From Symbiodinium sp. CCMP2592 (lineage: Eukaryota; Sar; Dinophyceae; Suessiales; Symbiodiniaceae): a stretch of DNA of 64,000 bases. Below, piece after piece: positions 38,945-50,720 of this stretch. The notes below the pieces were generated by a model, which saw only the letters and a program-made list of their open reading frames with translations, had not been told where the DNA came from and ran no database searches. The translations under genes and the position numbers were made by a program. Within the stretch, counting starts at the first letter, position 1. Every line of letters starts with the position of its first letter. Location of the stretch: positions 46,465 through 110,464 of the forward strand of contig CAJNDT010000950.1 of NCBI GenBank assembly GCA_905221615.1. Direction: 5' to 3'.

Positions 38945-39028
38945 GAGCTTCGAGATTTCTGCTTCGCCCAACCGAGGCTTGAGAAGCTCGAGCTGCCATG
39001 TCGTGCTCTTGGTCGTCTGCTCTCTTAG
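38945..39028 (+). CDS. exon-like island with stop
   Basis: Reads ELRDFCFAQPRLEKLELPCR then ALGRLLS and ends TAG. It may be the C-terminal exon of the gene holding the 38.1 kb islands. Confidence 0.4.
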   Translation, partial: ELRDFCFAQPRLEKLELPCRALGRLLS

Positions 39029-39224
39029 GTTTAGGGTTCCTTCAAAGGGATCCATGTAGGGGTTTAGGGTTCCCTTCCTCTTCAAGGGCTTTAGGGGCTC
39101 CCAAATTCCTATAAGTGTTTCAATAGATCTCCACAGGTTTCGGGATCTCAGTATCCCCGCAGCCCCACCCCTGAGTTTTGCTTAAAACAGCGGTGAAGTA
39201 CGGCTCAGACTGTGGTTTGGTTGA

Positions 39225-39312
39225 GTGTATATATATATATATATGATACGTGCCATATATATATATGACATATATGTGTATATAGATAGATAGATAGACA
39301 GATAGATAGCGA
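39225..39312. repeat. (TA)n / (GATA)n microsatellite
   Basis: TA runs are followed by ATAGATAGATAGACAGATAG repeats. Confidence 0.95.
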
Positions 39313-39489
39313 TCCTCTGGATTTCTGGTGAGTGTTCAGGGGATTCCTCTTGAAGCGTGGTGAGTGTAGATTTGGGATGTCCTAAGAGCCAGGCAGTCTT
39401 TTTCCACGTCGGAATTCCGATCACATATATCTAGGGGTGCCTAAACTTCGCATTAGTTCAGTTGATGCACTACTGCAGTTCCTCTGGCC

Positions 39490-40923
39490 ATGGCACCTAA
39501 AGTGGCCGGCAAGCGCAAGCGGGGGAAGCAGCCAGAGTGCGCAGAAGCAAGGCCAGTGCATTGGTGGACTGGGAAGAACTTGCAAGATCTGGTCGCTTGT
39601 TTCAAGAAGGAGCTTGCCCTTTTTCTGAAAGGTTCCTTTATCGATTCTGAGCACTGGTACCAGCGCAAGTTTCTGTATTTTCAGCGCAACTACGCTGAAG
39701 TGCCTGGACTGCTGGAAAGATGCAATGGCGTCATTGAGAGCATGAACCGCATGGTCGACGAGCACATCGACAAAGTTCTTTCAGAAGGTCCTTCATCCTC
39801 AAGAGAACTAATGGGAGAAGGCGAAGAGGATGTGTTGGGACCTTTCTTGCTGTGCGAACCAGAAGAACACAAAGGCTTTCTGAGATTATCCCGCGAAGCA
39901 AGGGTCCTCAGAAGCAGCTTCCGCGAGAGCTTTCGAACAAGGTCGAGCATGTTCTTTCCTGCTGGTGGCACCGAAATGTGCGCGCTTGGGTGGTGAATGC
40001 TGAGCGGGATTTATTTGCATCTCAGTTCTCTCGGCTGCTGTGGGGTGCTTCTGCAGACCATGTTGAGATCAAAGTTGTGGGCAGGCCTGCTCGAGCGGCA
40101 GTGCACTTCCTGTTGCCCGTTTCTGAGCCTTTGGAGACATTAGCCAACATGGCAGATGAGCACATCATCATGAAGTGGCAAGAGCGAAGTGGACGAAACG
40201 AGGAATACTATGGCTCATGGCTGCTAATTAGAGGTCATCGATGGTCACCGGGAGCAGTGTGTCCGACAACTCATCCGTGAGCTTAGGGACATCACAGTTC
40301 CCATGAATGCAGATCCAGAGAAGCTGTGCAAAATCCAGGAGCTGGAGCGGTCACTTTCCAGCTCCGTGGATGGATGCGGATGTTTAGATTTCGAAAGTTG
40401 GTTGACCTGAAGGTTCAGTGCAGCGGCATGACGGAGGACGAAGGAGACCGCATCAAAGGGAAAATGCAGGAGTTTTTACCGATCAAACGTTTTGCTTCCT
40501 GCAACGAAGAGCTGGAAGAAGGCGAGGATGAAGAGTACTTCGAAGATCCAACGTGCAGGGTGTTACCAGCGCCGGAGGATCAGCAATTGCTTGCCCACAT
40601 GAACTGCCTGGAAGAAGAGCCTCAGATGACCGTCGAGCTGAGCTGGATCAAGTTGTCGGACTGCGAGCTGCGCGTGGAGGTGCTGGCACGCGTCCCTGCA
40701 GATTACAAATGCCCCTACTTAAAGGATCATGGGACTTAGTAACTAGGGTTGTAATTAGGGTAACTATACTTATAACCCCAATTAGGGTACTTATAACCTT
40801 ACTTACTAAGTCCCATGACCCTCCAAGTACCACGTGGTGCGACTGAAGCCTGGCGACCGAGCCCATCACTTCGATGAGATCTCGTGGAGTAACGGCGAAG
40901 ATCGAAGGGCCCAGCGCGGCTGA
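39490..40923 (+). pseudogene. long near-intronless gene with frame changes and an inserted element
   Basis: ATG in GGCCATGG opens a basic start (MAPKVAGKRKRGKQ), possibly a nuclear signal. It is followed by WWTGKNLQDLVACFKKEL and an acidic loop. Coding quality (G/C third bases, no repeats) persists to TGA at about 40921, but the frame changes near 39903, 40215 and 40375. After the shifts it reads SNKVEHVLSCWWHRNVRAWV, then RQLIRELRDITVPMNADPEK, then APEDQQLLAHMNCLEEE. A family B element at 40716-40829 interrupts it; joining its flanks gives ..YKCPYHVVRLKPGDR.. in frame. About 470 residues if continuous. I do not recognise the family. The frames alternate between the same two phases, so three small indels or tiny introns are the alternatives; a decaying retrocopy seems most likely. 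Confidence 0.55.
40716..40829. mobile_element. family B element inside coding sequence
   Basis: TACTTAAAGGATCATGGGAC at the left and GTCCCATGACCCTCCAAGTA at the right. Both ends have TA outside CTT/AAG, fitting a TA duplication. Removing it with one TA restores the reading frame. Ends are not GT-AG. Confidence 0.85.
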
Positions 40924-41472
40924 GAGATGATGGCAAGACAGGGGATAGCCGTGTGAGTTGCGTGGCAACTCGCAGCAGAAAGTTGGACTGATGCAGTTTA
41001 TCACGCCTTCGTGCCTTTTCATCTTTCGCCTCTTCTATGCTTTCTTCGCTGTCTCACCAAGTCTGATTGAAGAGGCGTCCCACTCGCCGCACTTCTTTTG
41101 ACAGTTGCAGTGCGCGGCTGTTTCGATCGGCACAGCTGCGTAGTTCGCTGCGTAATTCGAGAGATCGGATCGAGGAGCTGACGCCGGGTCCTGACAGAGG
41201 ACGCACCGTCCGTGGCTGTGGGTTGACAACTAGAGGGCTAGTCAGCTGAGACGGCATGGTAGGAGCTTGTGAGTGCCGTCCTTGGAATACGGTCATGATG
41301 ATAATTCGTTTATCACTGATATCAAAACATTTTATGGTGGAGTATGGTAAACCATTCTTGGCAGATATCGGTTTGAGGTTGTTGAGCCCTGGGCTTTGGG
41401 TTTTCGGTTTAGCTGTGCAGTTTGGGACTTGTGCTTCGGTGTTTGTACAGGAGGGCATTGGGGTGTGCTTCA

Positions 41473-41582
41473 GGGCGAAGGGTCCCCAGACTCCGGACAA
41501 CAAACTCCAAGCCATCCTCTGTGCGAGTGCTTCAGGCAGCGCCGCTGACGAGGAGGTGCTGGATATCGTGCGACTGAGCTGA
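41473..41582 (+). CDS. exon-like island with stop
   Basis: Reads AKGPQTPDNKLQAILCASAS then GSAADEEVLDIVRLS and stops at TGA. Composition strongly suggests a real C-terminal exon. Product unknown. Confidence 0.42.
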
Positions 41583-42330
41583 GTTTGTCGCCAAAATCTT
41601 AGCTTGCCACTCTCTCGCCTGAGCTTCCAAGGTCTAAGACGAACCTCAGACCATTAAAGCTACCAGCATGCGGGATAATGTGCACTTGAGGGAGCTTACT
41701 AGTTTTCTAGTTTCGCCGTCTTCCCTCAGTTCAGCCCTCGACGACCCGATCAAGTTTCTACTACTTGGAGCCCTGCTGAGAGACCTGATCAAATTTCGCT
41801 GCAGCCAGACCCCAAGCCCAGTACTCCCCATTAAAATCACCCGAAACCCGAAACCCTGTACCCTTAAACCCGAAACCCCTAAATCCTAAAATAAGCCGTC
41901 AGAACTAAATCTAACAACCTGAACCCCTGCAACCCTGAAGCCTTGAGTCCGAGTATAGGCGCCTGAATGACCAAATCTTGCCACCAAAACAAGTATTCAA
42001 GTATATTCCCTCTACCTATATACATACAGTGTATCGTCCCGACTGTAGTTAACAAAGCCCTCATATGAAATTCAGCCCGACACCGTGAGGCAATCAGTAG
42101 GTAAGGCATCGAGACTCCAAGGTACGATGTGCCCCATCAGCAGCCCAACATGCCGCCGCGCTGCCTGGCCGAACGACTCCCTAGACCCTGAACCCAAGTC
42201 ATCATACCTTCTTGCTTATGGTGACCGTATGACTCATTCTGCAGTCTACCCTACCCAACACTTTTTTCACATCATAGACCCGCAGCCTTAAGTTCTGAAG
42301 TAAACCCTCATTCTAATCAGCACGGCCACC

Positions 42331-42449
42331 ATACTTGGAGGTTCATGGCTCGTTTCAAACGGAGTTTATAATAGGTAACCATAACTACAGACCGCATTAG
42401 TGGCGTATAATCCCTACTTATAACTAACTACCCATGAACTTCCAAGTAT
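42331..42449. mobile_element. TIR element, family B variant
   Basis: TACTTGGAGGTTCATGGCTC at the left and CCCATGAACTTCCAAGTA at the right. A sister copy lies at 53173-53357. Confidence 0.75.
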
Positions 42450-43440
42450 CCCGAACCTACTCCCTCAACCCTAAACCCTTACCCCAAACCTCTTAAACCT
42501 AAACCCTCAGCCGAACCGCTTAGACTCAAACGGGAGTTCCGGACGACGAGGGAGCCTAATGGGTTTGGGGTTTAGAGTTAAGGGCTTGTGGAAGGCTCTC
42601 CAAGACCATGAATATAGATACTGTATATACATATACATATATATGGAGGTATATATATATATATATGGAGGTATATATATATATATATATAATATAGGTT
42701 TTTTTATTTCCGTGTATTTGTGATTCTTTACTTTATATATTTTCACATATCTACATACAACGGTCTTAGAAGGGACTGTCGGATTAATGAGTGATGTCAG
42801 AAAATCGCTTCCGGGCATCCCAAATCTCCCGAACTCTCCAAGCACCAAACGCTAATCCTGTACAAGCAAAACCCTAACCGGTCCTAGAATCACCGAGCCT
42901 TCAACGATTAAGGCCATATCGCAAACCTGAATCTCAAGCACTTCCTGCCACTTACACCCCGTAAAGCCCCAAACACAAGAAGCCTAAAGGCTTACACAGC
43001 TTAAACTTTAAGACCCACCAATAGGACCCCAACAGACCCCGTATATACCTATATGGAACTCTGCGATCATGGAACCAGCTTTAGGACAGGATCTTAGGCC
43101 ACTTCCGGCTCTCTGAATCCCAACAGCCCGAACGTCAATAGAACTATTTTGAAGTTCTGAAGGGTTTAGGGTGATGGGGTTTAGGGATTTAGGGTTTCGG
43201 GTTCAGGGTTTAGGGGTTTAAGGGTTTGGGGTTTAGGGTTTAGGGTTCTTAGGACCGGTTAAGGAACCCTGCAAGAGTGTGAATCCTTAACTGGGACCAA
43301 GGTAGAGCCCTCGGGGAGACCCTGGGAGACCCTTAAAGGAACGAAACCCCCCTAAAGCTTAAACCCTATAAGCCCTAAAACCGAACCCGAAACCCTATAG
43401 ACCCTTCGAAGACCAACCCTAAACCTTAAACCTTAAGCCA
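42450..43440. other. no gene seen; microsatellite and TTTAGGG tracts
   Basis: An (AT)n cluster lies at 42615-42695 and TTTAGGG-like tracts at 43155-43250. The rest is unassigned with only short, unconvincing frames. Confidence 0.5.
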
Positions 43441-43446
43441 TAAACT

Positions 43447-43585
43447 CTTCGAAGATCTAGGGCACATCCGCGTCTCCCACACGCTCTCCGAAGATGCTGA
43501 GAGCGGGCAGCGGCGTTGGGTGAACCCAGTAGCGATGGTGAAGTCCAGGCGAGAAGGAGCCTCGGCTGTGTGGCGGGTTCTAGGG
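43447..43585 (+). CDS. exon-like island
   Basis: Plus frame LFEDLGHIRVSHTLSEDAES then GQRRWVNPVAMVKSRREGAS. Good codon pattern; TTTAGGG repeats begin right after. Product unknown. Confidence 0.42.
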
Positions 43586-43859
43586 TTTCGGGTTTTAGGG
43601 TTCAGGGTTTTAGGGTTTTGGGTTTGGGGTGTTAGGGTTTTACCCAAACGATGAGACAAAAACGCAAAAGCAACAACACATAGAACCGATCAACAAATAG
43701 AACAAACACGAACCATACGAGTACGAATGACAACGTAATCCTAACAGCCAAGGCAAGAGCAAATGCCTCAGCCGAGGTTCTGACAAAATTCTAATAGCTT
43801 TACGACAACACTCAGAAGCTCGAGTAATCCAAAGTCCTAAACCCTGAATTTTCTAAAAC

Positions 43860-43960
43860 CCTGTAAACCCTTTTTACTAAACCCTAAGGCCCTAAACACC
43901 CTAAAACCCTAAACCCTAAAACCCTACACCCAAAGCCCGAAACCCTAAAACCCTAGGGCT
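43860..43960. repeat. CCCTAAA interstitial tract
   Basis: Degenerate CCCTAAAACCCTAAACCC units. Confidence 0.85.
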
Positions 43961-44286
43961 TATGGTTGTTGTTTTTCGTATCCAAGCCTCTGTGGCCTCT
44001 CGGTGTCGGGGCTAGAACCCTGAGAGAGACCCCTTGAAGGCCGTAGAGGAAGCCGAAATTAACAAAGCCCCTGAAGCCAGCGTCGCCACAAACATTTGCT
44101 CAACTCGACACCCCAAAGTCCCAGACACTTTAAGGGAGCTTTATCGAAATCCTAAACCGGAAAACTACATAATTCTTAGAAACCTTAGAGGATTGCTTAG
44201 AGGAGCCCTTAAAGGAACCCTTCTATAGATCCCTTAAAGGAGCCCTTCTTGGAACCCTTCCATAGATCCCACAAGGGAGCCCTAAG

Positions 44287-44384
44287 CATCGCCCAGCACT
44301 GGATCTCTTCGCCGGCCGCTCGGTACCCACAAATGGGCCGACGTTCGATCTCCGGGTCGCGCTGAGCACGGAGGTGCGGATTTA
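44287..44384 (+). CDS. exon-like island with stop
   Basis: Reads KHRPALDLFAGRSVPTNGPT then FDLRVALSTEVRI and TAG. Further islands of similar quality follow at about 44592-44642 (FQLPFKPGFHSNFGSG) and 44833-44940 (AKLRGTTLPSPSSHQAFGDL), all plus strand, so they may form one gene. Confidence 0.4.
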
Positions 44385-44999
44385 GGGGTCCAGGGTTTAG
44401 GGTTTTCGGCCTACGTTAGGGTTAGAACTCTAAACCTGAATTAAAGAAACGCTTGTGCTTAAAGGAACAATGAGGATCCTGTACTGTTTGAACATGACCC
44501 CGAAAGCTTGTCGCTTAACGTGAGAAGGGGATCTTCGTAAGGGCAAGTCCCGTTTGCCAGCTGGTTTCAGGCTCTCCAAGCCTAAACCCAAGAGAACAGT
44601 TCCAGCTGCCCTTCAAACCAGGATTTCACTCAAACTTTGGCAGCGGCTGACAGCGTAACGCTGCCATACCTGTGCCAGTACTATGCGTGGTTGCAGTCCG
44701 GGTATTCTGACAATGCTGGTGACAAATAGCAAGCACTAGACTACACCCGACGCTGAGTTAAATGGGATCCTTATTGCAAGGACCTCTGTGTTGGACGCAC
44801 TAAGCCATCCCTTCCCTATCCTTCCCTGCCCTGACCAGGCAAAGCTACGCGGCACAACGCTGCCGTCGCCAAGCAGCCACCAGGCGTTCGGGGATTTGAA
44901 GTATCACGTGGGGTTGTCAGTTGTTGGACTTGTTTAGCCCCATGTTGTCATGTACTTGTTTAGTTGCTCTGACAACGCGATCACGGCTAGATGAGTAGC

Positions 45000-45110
45000 G
45001 GGAGGAGGGGGAGGAGCAGGACAGGAGGAGGAGGAGGAGGAGGAGGAGGAACATGGCCACTAGTGCAGCGCAGCCGCATGGAGCTTCGGCAGTTTAGGGC
45101 TGGAGGTTCA
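45000..45110 (+). CDS. (GGA)n run and possible N-terminal exon
   Basis: A GGA-rich run ends in AACATGG, which starts MATSAAQPHGASAV. Short and unrecognised. Confidence 0.25.
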
Positions 45111-45362
45111 TGGTCCATGCTTCAAGGTATGTCCGGCTTCTGATGTAATTAGGCTTCTACTCTACTCTTGGCAAGCGGTGCCTGATGGGCCCCGAACCCT
45201 ATTCTAACTATTAAGGCCCCTATTATAAACCCTAAACCCTAAACCCTAAACCCCTTATAGTAGACCAGCATCACCTTGTTTCCCATCTGGAGCCTCGAAT
45301 TCGGAGCCCTGGAAGCCTTGAGCCCCCCCACAAGGCCGCAAGCTTTAGGCTTCAGGGTCTAG

Positions 45363-45440
45363 GAACCTACATTTTTAAGGATTTATGTAAAGAAATCCTA
45401 GTAAGGAACCCTAAAAAGGTAGGTCATTCAGGGTTAAGGT
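45363..45440. mobile_element. TIR element, family F
   Basis: GAACCTACATTTTTAAGGAT at the left and CCTAAAAAGGTAGGTCATTC at the right, continuing AGGGTTAAGGT. Confidence 0.7.
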
Positions 45441-45987
45441 AGGCCTTCGGGTCTTGGAAGTCCCGAAGTCATAAAGTTCTCGTTGCAGGGTTGAGGCTTT
45501 CGGGGTTTGTTTTTGTTGCTCCCATGTTGTGGTGGTCGAATCACTGCAGTCGGTTTTAAAAGCTCCAAAGCCCAATGGATTTCGGAGTGTGGGTTTGGTT
45601 CACTTCCTGCTAGTCCTGTCGACGTACACCGCAGGTGAGCATCAAACGGGAGAAGAGGTGGGAGGGTTCGGGGATGGATGCGGGATTCGTCTCCTGGGCT
45701 TATTTGGTTTGTGCTTTGGGATAACTTTTTAATTTCCCTTATTTCCTTATAAAAGGAACCTATTCATAAACAATTCTCAAAGGGTTTAAAGCACAACCCA
45801 GTTATGAGTCCTCAGTTTAGGGCTCAGTCTGTACATGTACACTTTCAGAGCAAAACGCCTGTGTAGACCGAATAAACAACGTAACCTAAACTCATGACCT
45901 GCAGCGGGCAACCTGTCTCCGATTACATGCAACAGCAACTGCCCCACGATGGTCAGGGAAAAAGACTCGCAACAGAAACCAGGGTCC

Positions 45988-46098
45988 CAGGACCCAGAGT
46001 AGGCCCTTATTCTCTTTTTTAGGGTTTAGGTACCCTTATAACCACCTTTAAACCAAAAAAGGCACCCTTTTTATTCCTAGGTTACTCTTAGGTCTAGG
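45988..46098. mobile_element. TIR element, family G
   Basis: CCAGGACCCAGAGTAGGCCC at the left and TTACTCTTAGGTCTAGG at the right. Confidence 0.75.
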
Positions 46099-46164
46099 AT
46101 CCGACCCAGAGCTTGTACCTCCAGCTACCCAGCTTCACGCTCCAAGCACATAGTTCACAGACTC

Positions 46165-46967
46165 AGTACATGACGTACGTCGTTTTCGGCCGGTTTGTTT
46201 GAAGAGTGGCCGCTTTGTTCACCATCGCCAGCTGCACGGTCTAAGCACGCAAGCACGTCCGTCCAGCATTTGGAGCGTGGATGCGATACGTCCACGCTCC
46301 TAAACGGCCCTAGCCCGTAGGGAAGATGAGATTCGCTGCTGACATTAACCCGAGGTTCCATGGCTGGGTCCCGGGGTTTCTCTTGAGTCGAAATGCTTGT
46401 TTAGGGGTTTAGGCCTCCATGAGGGGGGGATACTTCATCTGTAAAGACTACGCCTGGTTTAGGAATCAGTATTATGTACAAGGTTACAAGGCCTTCTATC
46501 CGCGCGCTATGGTCATGAGGCCACCAGCAGTCCCCGCTACAGGAAGCAGAGAAGGCACGCCCGCAGGCACGCAGCGCAGGCGACTGTTCTACGTTGTCGA
46601 TGGGCGAGCGTGAGGCCAGCAGCAGCTCTTGCACGGGCCAAGGAGGTGTGATCAGCAAGAAGGGTTTAATCAGCAGAGCTGGTGGTTGAAGGTGGCCTCT
46701 TCGTCGCTTGATTTCTCTTACGCGCTCAGGCATGTGGTAACCTCAAGGCTCCAACTTTCTTTGACGGATATCGTGGAGAACTTCCCCAGCGAAGACATTG
46801 GAAATCCGTGGCTGCAGTTTGGGGCAGAATCCCCACTGGCTCCCCTCAATGCGTCACTTGCGATCATCGGCACGCCTTCAGGAAAGCCGTTTCCGGAAGC
46901 CAGCATGCATCCTGGACAACATCTGCTCACCCACTGCCGGTGGGAGCAGGGCAATACAGGGGCCTAA
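46165..46967 (+). CDS. group of coding islands, unknown protein
   Basis: Three plus-strand blocks: 46165-46320 (SAGLFEEWPLCSPSPAARSK), 46422-46616 (GYFICKDYAWFRNQYYVQGY then KAFYPRAMVMRPP) and 46629-46967 (DFSYALRHVVTSRLQLSLTD then IVENFPSEDIGNPWLQFGAE). The last is 112 codons open, the longest repeat-free frame around. It ends exactly where a family D element begins (46955-47057), which may be the next intron. Relations among blocks are assumed from strand and spacing. Confidence 0.42.
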
Positions 46968-47057
46968 ATGATTACCAATGCTGTTTTGGAGGTTCGTTAC
47001 TATGCTTATAATAGAATATGCCCCCTTGACCTCATTCTAATTCTTGAGGCCTCTACA
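46955..47057. mobile_element. TIR element, family D, at an exon edge
   Basis: ACAGGGGCCTAAATGATTAC at the left and AATTCTTGAGGCCTCTACA at the right. Confidence 0.7.
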
Positions 47058-47364
47058 TCATAGAGCCCTTCTAGACTCCCTTTAAGGGAACCGCCTACTC
47101 TAATCACTTCAGGCCCCTATATTTCGAGTGCCGTGCTGCCCCTTGACTCGCTGATGGGGCAGCGGCTCTTGGAGGTGTAAGGCTTTCGAGAGCGAGTGCA
47201 CTGTGGTCTTGATAATAGTGCTCCCGAAGATCCCCAAAGGGTGCAAGTACTAGTATATAGTGGGCAGGGTTTAGGGTTTAGGGTAGTGTATATTTTGGGG
47301 GGGGCACACATATGCACTGAGCAGCTGCTATAGTGGTATTTGGATCCTTTGGGAGCTAAACCTC

Positions 47365-47468
47365 GGATGCCCAGTAGTACCCTTATTCCCTTTTTCTAGT
47401 CCTAGGTTCCTTATAAAGTTACCCAATACCAAAAAGGGAGCCCTTTAGCAGGTTACTGGGCATCCTAG
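47365..47468. mobile_element. TIR element, family H
   Basis: GGATGCCCAGTAGTACCCTT at the left and TTACTGGGCATCCTAG at the right. Confidence 0.85.
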
Positions 47469-47652
47469 AAACCCTCACGTCGCTGCAGGCGCCGCACCTT
47501 GGATTTCAAGGCCGGCCTTTCTTGCAACCCTAAACCCTAAAGCCTAAACCCTAAATCCTAAACCCTAAACCCTAAACCCTAAACCCTGAACAAACATCCG
47601 AGCGCCTGACGAGTTTGCAGGGCCAAAGAGTCTCCAGGGTTTCAACGGTCCA

Positions 47653-47763
47653 TTATGGGAGTTTCCGAAAATAGGGGACCCTAATATAGCACCCTAAATC
47701 GTAGGATCCTTATTCTAAGGACCCCAAAATAAGGCACCCCTAGTTTTCGGAAACTCCCTTATA
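47653..47763. mobile_element. TIR element, family A, well preserved
   Basis: TTATGGGAGTTTCCGAAAAT at the left and TTTTCGGAAACTCCCTTATA at the right. Confidence 0.9.
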
Positions 47764-47994
47764 GGCACCCGTTTTGCCGTTTCAGGAATTTCGGTTTCAG
47801 GGCGTAGCGTCTACCTCAAACTTCCAGAGCTATTTGTAGGGTCTTCTTATCGAGCCATATGCCTTATGATAGGATTTGGGAACACCACCAAAACAATTAG
47901 GTTCTCGTAGCTTCAGGTGCGCTTCAAGCCTCAGTCTTTCGATAGAAGGCTCCAAACCAGCAGTAGTGGTCGTCCAAACCGGTAGTAGTAACTC

Positions 47995-48100
47995 AGCACT
48001 CGTCGTCGTCGTAGTAGCCGTAGTCGTAGACGTATTCGTAGTCATTGTCACAGTCGTGGTCGCGGTCGTCGTCGTCGTAGTCGTAGTCGTAGTAGTAGTC

Positions 48101-48184
<84 letters not shown>

Positions 48185-48185
48185 C
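47995..48185. repeat. (GTA)n microsatellite with degenerate GTC/GTA flank
   Basis: About 25 perfect GTA/TAG triplets are preceded by degraded GTCGTC/GTAGTC. It is the mirror of the 25.1 kb tract. Poly-Val and poly-Tyr open frames are by-products. Confidence 0.95.
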
Positions 48186-48485
48186 ACTATACGAGCGTGA
48201 TAACAGCCATCGCTGACAACACTAGCATGGCTACGAGCAGTGCTATATATTATTGGGAACATCTCGGCAGCGATATTCGAGACATCTCCTGCCTTGAGAA
48301 AATGGCCGCAATGGCAGTTTCAGCGGCAGCAGCAACGAATACAAAGGAGATGGCGACTCTTTGGCAAGCCCCAAGACCTGAAGTCCCAAGACCCCGACCA
48401 TGTATCAGCCCTAAAGCCCTTAGAGCTCCAAAATTTTCTCCGAAGCTTTAGGGTTTAGGGTTTAGGGTTTACGAATACAAAATAA

Positions 48486-48566
48486 GATCGTGCTTCGTCA
48501 GGCGTGGAAAGTGGACTTCACCAGGGTCCGGAGCGAGGTCGCGCAGGGACGCAGATCGGCCCTGGG
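48486..48566 (+). CDS. exon-like island
   Basis: Reads KIVLRQAWKVDFTRVRSEVA then QGRRSAL with G/C third bases. Unknown product. Confidence 0.4.
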
Positions 48567-48884
48567 GTTGGGTCTAGGGCTCAGGGTGTCGGACTTTAGG
48601 GGTCACTTCAGGGTTTAGGGTTTAGAGCTTTGGGTTTCAAGTGTTGGGGTCGTAGGATTCAGAAACTTGGGCAGAGACCCTAAGCCCTAAGCCTAGCAGG
48701 ATGTTCGCGCAGCAGTAACTACAGCCAGCATCTTCGCACACATCGCTAGAATCATTGCTATCGGTCATGCTCTTTGATCTTCTTGCTGGCATGAACCCCA
48801 AGCTCTCGAAGTCCAACCTTCAAGACTTCTAGCTGTCTGACTTCGATATGACCAAACTTCCATTCAAACCGCAACGTGCATAAT

Positions 48885-48982
48885 ATAGGGGCCTTCAGAA
48901 GTAAAGTAGGGTTTGGGGGTTTCTTTATTCTAGTTATAGTATAATATAGCCCCAAACCCCAGTCTATTCATTCAGGCCCCTA
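48885..48982. mobile_element. TIR element, family D
   Basis: TAGGGGCCTTCAGAAGTAAA at the left and TATTCATTCAGGCCCCTA at the right. Confidence 0.75.
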
Positions 48983-49082
48983 CTGTACATTCTCTCTGCA
49001 AGCCCCGCAACCGCGTTCAAAAACTTGATGGCTAGAGGCCTGGAACCGAAAGCCCCAACCCATGGGAGTCGTTCCTTGAGAT

Positions 49083-49186
49083 ACGGTTGATGATATAAAT
49101 CCTGCATGACCCATAATAAGGAACATACCATTATTCCCATAGTTCAGGGTCCTTAAGGTACTGCAGGATTTATATCATCAACCGTA
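49083..49186. mobile_element. TIR element, family E
   Basis: ACGGTTGATGATATAAATCC at the left and GGATTTATATCATCAACCGT at the right: 20-base perfect arms. Confidence 0.92.
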
Positions 49187-49611
49187 CATCTCAAGTATAC
49201 AGCCCTACCTGAGCCCCTAAAACCTACACCCTCCTCCCAAACCGCACTCCCTGAAAACCCACAACCCCAAGTCCTAAGCCCCAAACACGAAAGCCTGAAC
49301 CATAATCCTACACCCTGAACCCCAAAGCCTGAGCTCTAAACCCGAGCTCCCGTCACGGCGCGCAGGCAGATGGGAACCCGGAGTCTCGAATAAATTCAGC
49401 TTCGAGTTTATTTAGGGTTTAGGGGGTTAGGGTTTTGGGCTAGGGTTTAGGGCACAGAGACTACTTGCGTACATGTAGATGCAGATGGATAGATGTCGAT
49501 AGATGTGGTCCAGAGGCCCACAACTTTAAACCCGGAGGGTAGGTGTTTAAGGTTGCAGGCTTGAGATTTCGACCGGTTGGGGAAGGTGTTTAGGGTGTCT
49601 GGTCAGGGTGA

Positions 49612-49830
49612 TAGTGAGGTCAAAATCTGCTCAGGTAGAGTTGAGTTGTGCTCTGGGGAGGGTGATAACCTTGCTACACAGAGAAGGCCAGCGCCGCACA
49701 GATGTTCAGGCTCCTTGTGTAGGTCAACAAAGCCACCCATCCCAGGTCCCGCTCACTGTTGCCACAAGGACCAGCAGTCCCCGAACTCATGAAGTCACCA
49801 AAACTCCCACACTCCCGCATTACCCGAAGC
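49612..49830 (+). CDS. exon-like island, uncertain frame
   Basis: Two plus frames are open; the better reads SAQVELSCALGRVITLLHRE. No recognised family. Confidence 0.25.
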
Positions 49831-50539
49831 CTTAAACCCTATAAACCCTAAACCTCTAAACCCTAAACCCCAAACCCGAAGCCCGAAGCAAAGAGCCCCA
49901 AAGCTTCAGAGGTTTTTCGCCTCTCGTTCCGCCAGGCGCTACGAAGCCCTAAAGCCAAAATCAAGACAGCTCTGCAAAGCTTACCTGAACCTGCCCAAAC
50001 CTACCTTTTGTCGCTTCCTTATAGTTCAAAGCGTTTAAGATAAGGCTAAAGGCTTTAAGGGCTTTAAGGCATGGGGTTAAGTTAAGGGTGTAGAATATAA
50101 TATTGCCTGATGGGTTTCTCGCGTAGGCTTTGTACCCATATGGAAGTCTTTATAGAAGCCTCTTAAGGCCCCTGTGGAACCTTGAACTATGATGCCCTGA
50201 ACTCAGCCCCTAAAATGCTAAGTCCCTGAAACTCCTAAACCGCTAAACCCTAAACCGCAAGCCCTAAACCCAAGACCCCAAGTCGCTAAACCCTCAACGT
50301 CCAAATCCCTACACCTTAGACCCCCAAAACCTTATACACCCTGATAACTCTTATTTCCTACGAGCCTAAACAAAGAAGGAAGCTAATCCCTTCCCTCTAG
50401 TATAAAAGGTCCCCCCTAATATAAAAACTGGATTTCGGAGGTTTCTAGAGAGTCCAGGTAGACCCTAAACAAGTTTCATAAGCAATCATAACCCTTACAA
50501 CATTTATTACTTGGAACTTCGCTGTACCACGTTCTGAGT

Positions 50540-50720
50540 GGCCTTCTTTACAGGAGGTACTTGGCAACTTTATCCTGTGCACTTGACTACTTTTATCGTG
50601 TGCACTTGGCTACTTTATGTTCTGTACTTGGCTACTTTCTCTTGTCCACTTAACTACTTTTATCTTGTTCACTTGGCTACTTTCCCCTGTACTGGACTAC
50701 TCTCTCTCTTTACTTGTTTG
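50540..50720. repeat. degenerate minisatellite of ACTTGGCTACTTT
   Basis: Six or seven imperfect units of about 20-25 bases centred on ACTTGGCTACTTT, for example CACTTGACTACTTTTATC and TACTTGGCTACTTTCTC. Related ACTTGACTATTTTCTCGGCC pieces recur inverted and direct to 50975. Confidence 0.8.

Noticed and set aside
47876-48451. A 191-codon frame with a long poly-Val run
   Set aside because: Generated by (GTA)n; the flanks lack convincing coding composition.
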